NCBI GenBank assembly: GCA_035544515.1
Contig: DATKEG010000223.1
Span: 1 to 8,696, forward strand
DNA: 8,696 nucleotides
Direction of reading: 5' to 3'
Source of the DNA: DATKEG01 sp035544515
GTDB taxonomy: Bacteria > Acidobacteriota > Vicinamibacteria > Fen-336
Of this stretch, positions 6,949 to 8,696 are shown one piece after another (the first letter of the stretch is position 1; every line of letters starts with the position of its first letter). The position numbers and the translations under genes were made by a program. The notes under the pieces are model-generated. The model was not told the origin of the DNA and ran no database searches. It saw nothing but the letters and a program-made list of their open reading frames with translations.

Positions 6949-6964
6949 CGCAGAGGCGCAGAGG
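6949..6964 (+). repeat. Tandem pair of CGCAGAGG before DUF5989
   Basis: The 8-mer CGCAGAGG occurs twice in direct succession in the 45-base gap between the carbamoyltransferase and DUF5989. The second copy, extended to GAGGG at 6961-6965, sits 8 bases from the ATG at 6974 and probably serves as the Shine-Dalgarno sequence. From memory, phrases like CCGCAGAGG-x-GCAGAGG recur between genes in various bacteria, so this may be a piece of a dispersed intergenic repeat rather than a purpose-built site. Confidence 0.45.
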
Positions 6965-6973
6965 GTTAGGCGA

Positions 6974-7150
6974 ATGGCATTCGAGGAATCACGCGAGAAG
7001 TTCGGCATCCTGGGCGAGCTGTGGTCCTTCATGCGCGTGCGCAAGAAGTGGTGGCTGGGCCCCATCGTCCTGATGCTGGCGCTGCTGGGCCTGCTCGTCG
7101 TCTTCACGCAGGGCTCCGCGGTGGCGCCCTTCATCTACACCTTGTTCTAA
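6974..7150 (+). CDS. DUF5989 family small membrane protein (SxtK-like)
   Basis: A 58-residue protein, too short for many gene callers. It begins MAFEESREKFGILGELW, has a basic, aromatic pre-membrane stretch RVRKKWWLGP (21-30) and one transmembrane helix (about 31-45, IVLMLALLGLLVVF), then ends QGSAVAPFIYTLF. The FLRKRKKWWLxPI-like motif followed by GSAxAPFIYTLF is the signature of DUF5989 proteins, which are almost always found beside a carbamoyltransferase and an SxtJ protein. SxtK of the saxitoxin cluster is of similar size and position and may be the same family (inference). The basic N-terminal part would be predicted to face the cytoplasm, where it could hold the carbamoyltransferase at the membrane; this is not demonstrated. 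The GAGGG at 6961-6965 supports this start. Confidence 0.88.
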   Translation: MAFEESREKFGILGELWSFMRVRKKWWLGPIVLMLALLGLLVVFTQGSAVAPFIYTLF

Positions 7151-7152
7151 CC

Positions 7153-7188
7153 GAGCGCAGGGTCGCGAGCTCGCGACCCGGAGCGCTC
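7153..7188. terminator. Palindromic bidirectional terminator candidate between convergent genes
   Basis: The core at 7160-7179 is a perfect 20-bp palindrome (half-site GGGTCGCGAG), which as RNA gives an 8-bp GC-rich stem with an AGCT loop on either strand. A flanking GAGCGC (7153-7158) can pair with GCGCTC (7183-7188), extending the stem past a small asymmetric internal loop. It lies between the stop of DUF5989 and the stop of the convergent membrane protein, with its outer arm running into the latter's stop codon. The position fits a shared two-way terminator, but there is no T-tract on either side. A dimeric protein-binding site is the alternative. Confidence 0.55.
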
Positions 7189-7615
7189 AGGCGGGCGGCC
7201 GCAGGCGGCGCAGGTCGAGCAGGAGCGCGAGCACCACCACCCCGAGCTGCACGAGGCCGGTGCCGGCGCCCAGGCGCGTGTCCAGCAGCGGCACCCGCGC
7301 CACGATCACGGCGGCGAGGGTGAGCGAAGCCACGAGGACCGCCCACCAGCTCCAAACCTCGCCCCGGCGGTAGGGCACGAACACCACGAACAGGAAGAGC
7401 ACGGCATAGGCGAGCGCGAACGCCGCCGCCGTCGCCCGCCGGCCGCGCATGGCGTTGGCCAGGCCGGGGTTCATGGCCTCGAGGTCCTGCGCCGTCGGCC
7501 CGCCGGGGAGCAGGTTGTCCTCGACCCCGGAATAGGCCGTGTACGTGGACGCCAGGCCGCCGAGCAGTATCAGCGTGCCCACCACCGCCAGCAGCACCCA
7601 GCTCGCCGTTCGCAT
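7187..7615 (-). CDS. Hypothetical four-helix membrane protein
   Basis: The product has 142 residues from the ATG at 7615. This start is chosen over an in-frame GTG 18 bases upstream because GGGGGAGG lies six bases before it, the clearest Shine-Dalgarno sequence in the window. Four hydrophobic segments are visible at about 4-25 (ASWVLLAVVGTLILLGGLAS), 62-80 (TAAAFALAYAVLFLFVVFV), 88-108 (WSWWAVLVASLTLAAVIVA) and 118-134. A short loop after the first helix (about 26-60) contains YTAYSGVEDNLLPGGPTAQDLEAMNPGLANAMRGRR and is probably extracytoplasmic. I do not recognise a characterised family; the layout resembles small uncharacterised membrane proteins of the DoxX-like or DUF4345-like size class, without a diagnostic motif. 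It lies 70 bases downstream of the TonB-dependent receptor on the same strand, but a strong hairpin separates them, so co-transcription is uncertain. Confidence 0.75.
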   Translation of the reverse strand: MRTASWVLLAVVGTLILLGGLASTYTAYSGVEDNLLPGGPTAQDLEAMNPGLANAMRGRRATAAAFALAYAVLFLFVVFVPYRRGEVWSWWAVLVASLTLAAVIVARVPLLDTRLGAGTGLVQLGVVVLALLLDLRRLRPPA

Positions 7616-7647
7616 GACCTGCCTCCCCCGCACCGTCCCGCGAGCGG

Positions 7648-7681
7648 AAGCGGAGGGGCGCGGGTCGCGCCCCCTCCGCTT
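7648..7681 (-). terminator. Strong stem-loop downstream of the TonB-dependent receptor
   Basis: The arms AAGCGGAGGGGCGCG (7648-7662) and CGCGCCCCCTCCGCTT (7666-7681) pair over 15 base pairs with one bulged base and a 3-nt loop. On the minus strand it begins four bases after the receptor's TAG, where a terminator belongs. It is not followed by a T-run (the sequence continues CCGCTCG), so Rho-independent termination would be imperfect. It may instead be a read-through attenuator or 3'-end stabiliser upstream of the membrane protein gene. Confidence 0.6.
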
Positions 7682-7685
7682 GGCC

Positions 7686-8696
7686 CTAGAACAGGAACTT
7701 GACCTCGGCCACCACCGACCGCTTCAGGATGTCCCCGAACACGTGCTGCTGGATGTCGTCGTTGGTCAGGTTGGTGCCCTTCAGCGAGGTCGTCACCCGG
7801 CCGTCGGCCCACTTCAGGCCGACGGTCGCGTTCAGCATGGTGTAGCCGTCCGTGAAGCCGTTGTAGGTCCCGTCCAGCACGTCCGTCCAGAAGGCCTGGT
7901 CCGCGTAGTTGACGGACACCATGCCCAGGAACCGCCGGCCGCTGTAGTTGAGCGCGGCGTTGAAGCGGTTCTGCGGAGGCAGGTTGATCTCCGTGAACGG
8001 GTAGGGCAGCTGGCCGGAGTCGGGAGTCTGCGGGTCGGGATCGCTCTGGTAGGAGTAGTTGACGGACCCGGTCAGCACGTTCGTGAAGGTGTGGTCCACC
8101 GACAGCTCCACCCCACGGTTGCGGATCGGCCCGAGGTTCAGATAGGTGCCGCCGTTCCTCGGGAGTACCAGGGGCGGCTGGCCGACCGCGCCCAACAGGC
8201 TGTTGAGGATGGTGAGCTGCTCGCCCGTGACGCCCGGCGGGGGGGCGGAGGCGCTGTAGAGCGCGAACCCGGGGAAGGTCGGGTTGTCGATGAGGCTGAC
8301 GAAGTTGATGCTGTTGTCGGTGTCGTTCTGGTAGACGGCGATCCCCACCGTGGTGCGGCCCTTGATGGTGCCGGTGTAGGCCAGCTCGAAAGCGTCCATC
8401 GACTGCTCCTTCAGGTCCGGATTCCCCACCGAGGCGATGGGCAGCGGGTAGACCACGCCGGCGAGGAACGGACTGAACAGCCCCATGTTGATCGGTTCGG
8501 CGATCGTGACGTCGAGGAAATTGTTCACGACCGACGGCGCGCGATACGCGCGGTTGTACGAGAGCCGGACCGTGTGGTCCTCCTGCGGCTTGATCAACAG
8601 CGCCACGCGCGGCGAGAAGACGAACTCGTCGAGATAGTCGAAGCGGTCCACGCGGCCGCCGACGTTCAGGCGGAGGTGGTCATTGAGGAAGATCTC
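7686..8696 (-). CDS. TonB-dependent receptor, C-terminal part (5' end outside window)
   Basis: 336 residues of an outer-membrane beta-barrel run open from the window edge to a TAG at 7686-7688. The barrel strands show the usual alternating pattern: HLRLNVGGRVDRFDYLDEFVFSPRVALLIKP, VRLSYNRAYRAPSVVNNF, GNPDLKEQSMDAFELAYTG, TTVGIAVYQNDTDNSINF, IRNRGVELSVDHTFTN, LTGSVNYSYQSDP, PPQNRFNAALNYSGRRFLGMVSVNY, and a TLKG-N-L-type strand near the end (VTTSLKGTNLTNDDIQQHVFG). The last residues VVAEVKFLF end in phenylalanine, the C-terminal signature recognised by the BAM outer-membrane assembly machinery. These receptors import siderophores, cobalamin, metals or glycans using TonB energy. The plug domain and N-terminus are outside the window, so the substrate is not identifiable; nothing nearby (no iron, cobalamin or SusD gene) helps. 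The GTG at 8651 is not a true start because homologous barrel sequence continues upstream. Confidence 0.92.
   Translation of the reverse strand, partial: EIFLNDHLRLNVGGRVDRFDYLDEFVFSPRVALLIKPQEDHTVRLSYNRAYRAPSVVNNFLDVTIAEPINMGLFSPFLAGVVYPLPIASVGNPDLKEQSMDAFELAYTGTIKGRTTVGIAVYQNDTDNSINFVSLIDNPTFPGFALYSASAPPPGVTGEQLTILNSLLGAVGQPPLVLPRNGGTYLNLGPIRNRGVELSVDHTFTNVLTGSVNYSYQSDPDPQTPDSGQLPYPFTEINLPPQNRFNAALNYSGRRFLGMVSVNYADQAFWTDVLDGTYNGFTDGYTMLNATVGLKWADGRVTTSLKGTNLTNDDIQQHVFGDILKRSVVAEVKFLF

Noticed and set aside
1..8696. CRISPR array, tRNA, rRNA, insertion sequence or phage genes
   Set aside because: No spaced direct repeats, no cloverleaf or rRNA-like stretch that I could see, and no transposase, integrase or phage structural motif in any convincing frame.

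Overview
The window is very GC-rich (I judge roughly 70%) and densely coded. A TonB-dependent receptor implies an outer membrane. Combined with a PHP-type DNA polymerase X, a phytase-like beta-propeller and a DUF5916-like fragment, this suggests an environmental Gram-negative bacterium, perhaps Acidobacteriota or a similar GC-rich soil or subsurface phylum. That placement is inference; there is no rRNA or other marker in the window.

Layout. (1) 1-490, plus strand: the C-terminal part of a beta-propeller phytase-like protein, followed by a stem-loop. (2) 549-662: a short orphan reading frame that looks like a decayed piece of a CBM9/DUF5916 protein. (3) 2934-683, minus strand: two genes in a row. 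The first is a large helical protein I do not recognise. The second is a signalling adaptor with a cyclic-nucleotide-binding domain and an FHA domain. (4) 2983-4716, plus strand and divergent from that pair: a complete DNA polymerase X with an intact PHP domain. (5) 4750-7150, plus strand: a sigma70-like promoter driving an SxtJ-family membrane protein, a NodU/TobZ/SxtI-type carbamoyltransferase and a tiny DUF5989 membrane protein. (6) 7615-7187, minus strand: a four-helix membrane protein, convergent with DUF5989 across a perfect 20-bp palindrome. (7) 8696-7686, minus strand: the C-terminal half of a TonB-dependent receptor, followed by a strong hairpin.

How the genes work together. The most coherent unit is the SxtJ - carbamoyltransferase - DUF5989 trio. 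From general knowledge, the saxitoxin clusters of cyanobacteria have sxtI, sxtJ and sxtK side by side, where SxtI is the O-carbamoyltransferase and SxtJ and SxtK are small proteins of unknown function. The trio here has the same composition in a different order, in a setting with no other toxin-biosynthesis gene. It may be a membrane-associated carbamoylation unit acting on an unknown hydroxylated substrate. The second unit of interest is the helical protein and the cNMP/FHA protein. These probably share a transcript and could link a cyclic nucleotide and a phosphothreonine signal to an unknown effector.

Several genes lack a clear Shine-Dalgarno sequence and have -10-like boxes very close to their start codons, so short-leader or leaderless transcripts are plausible here.
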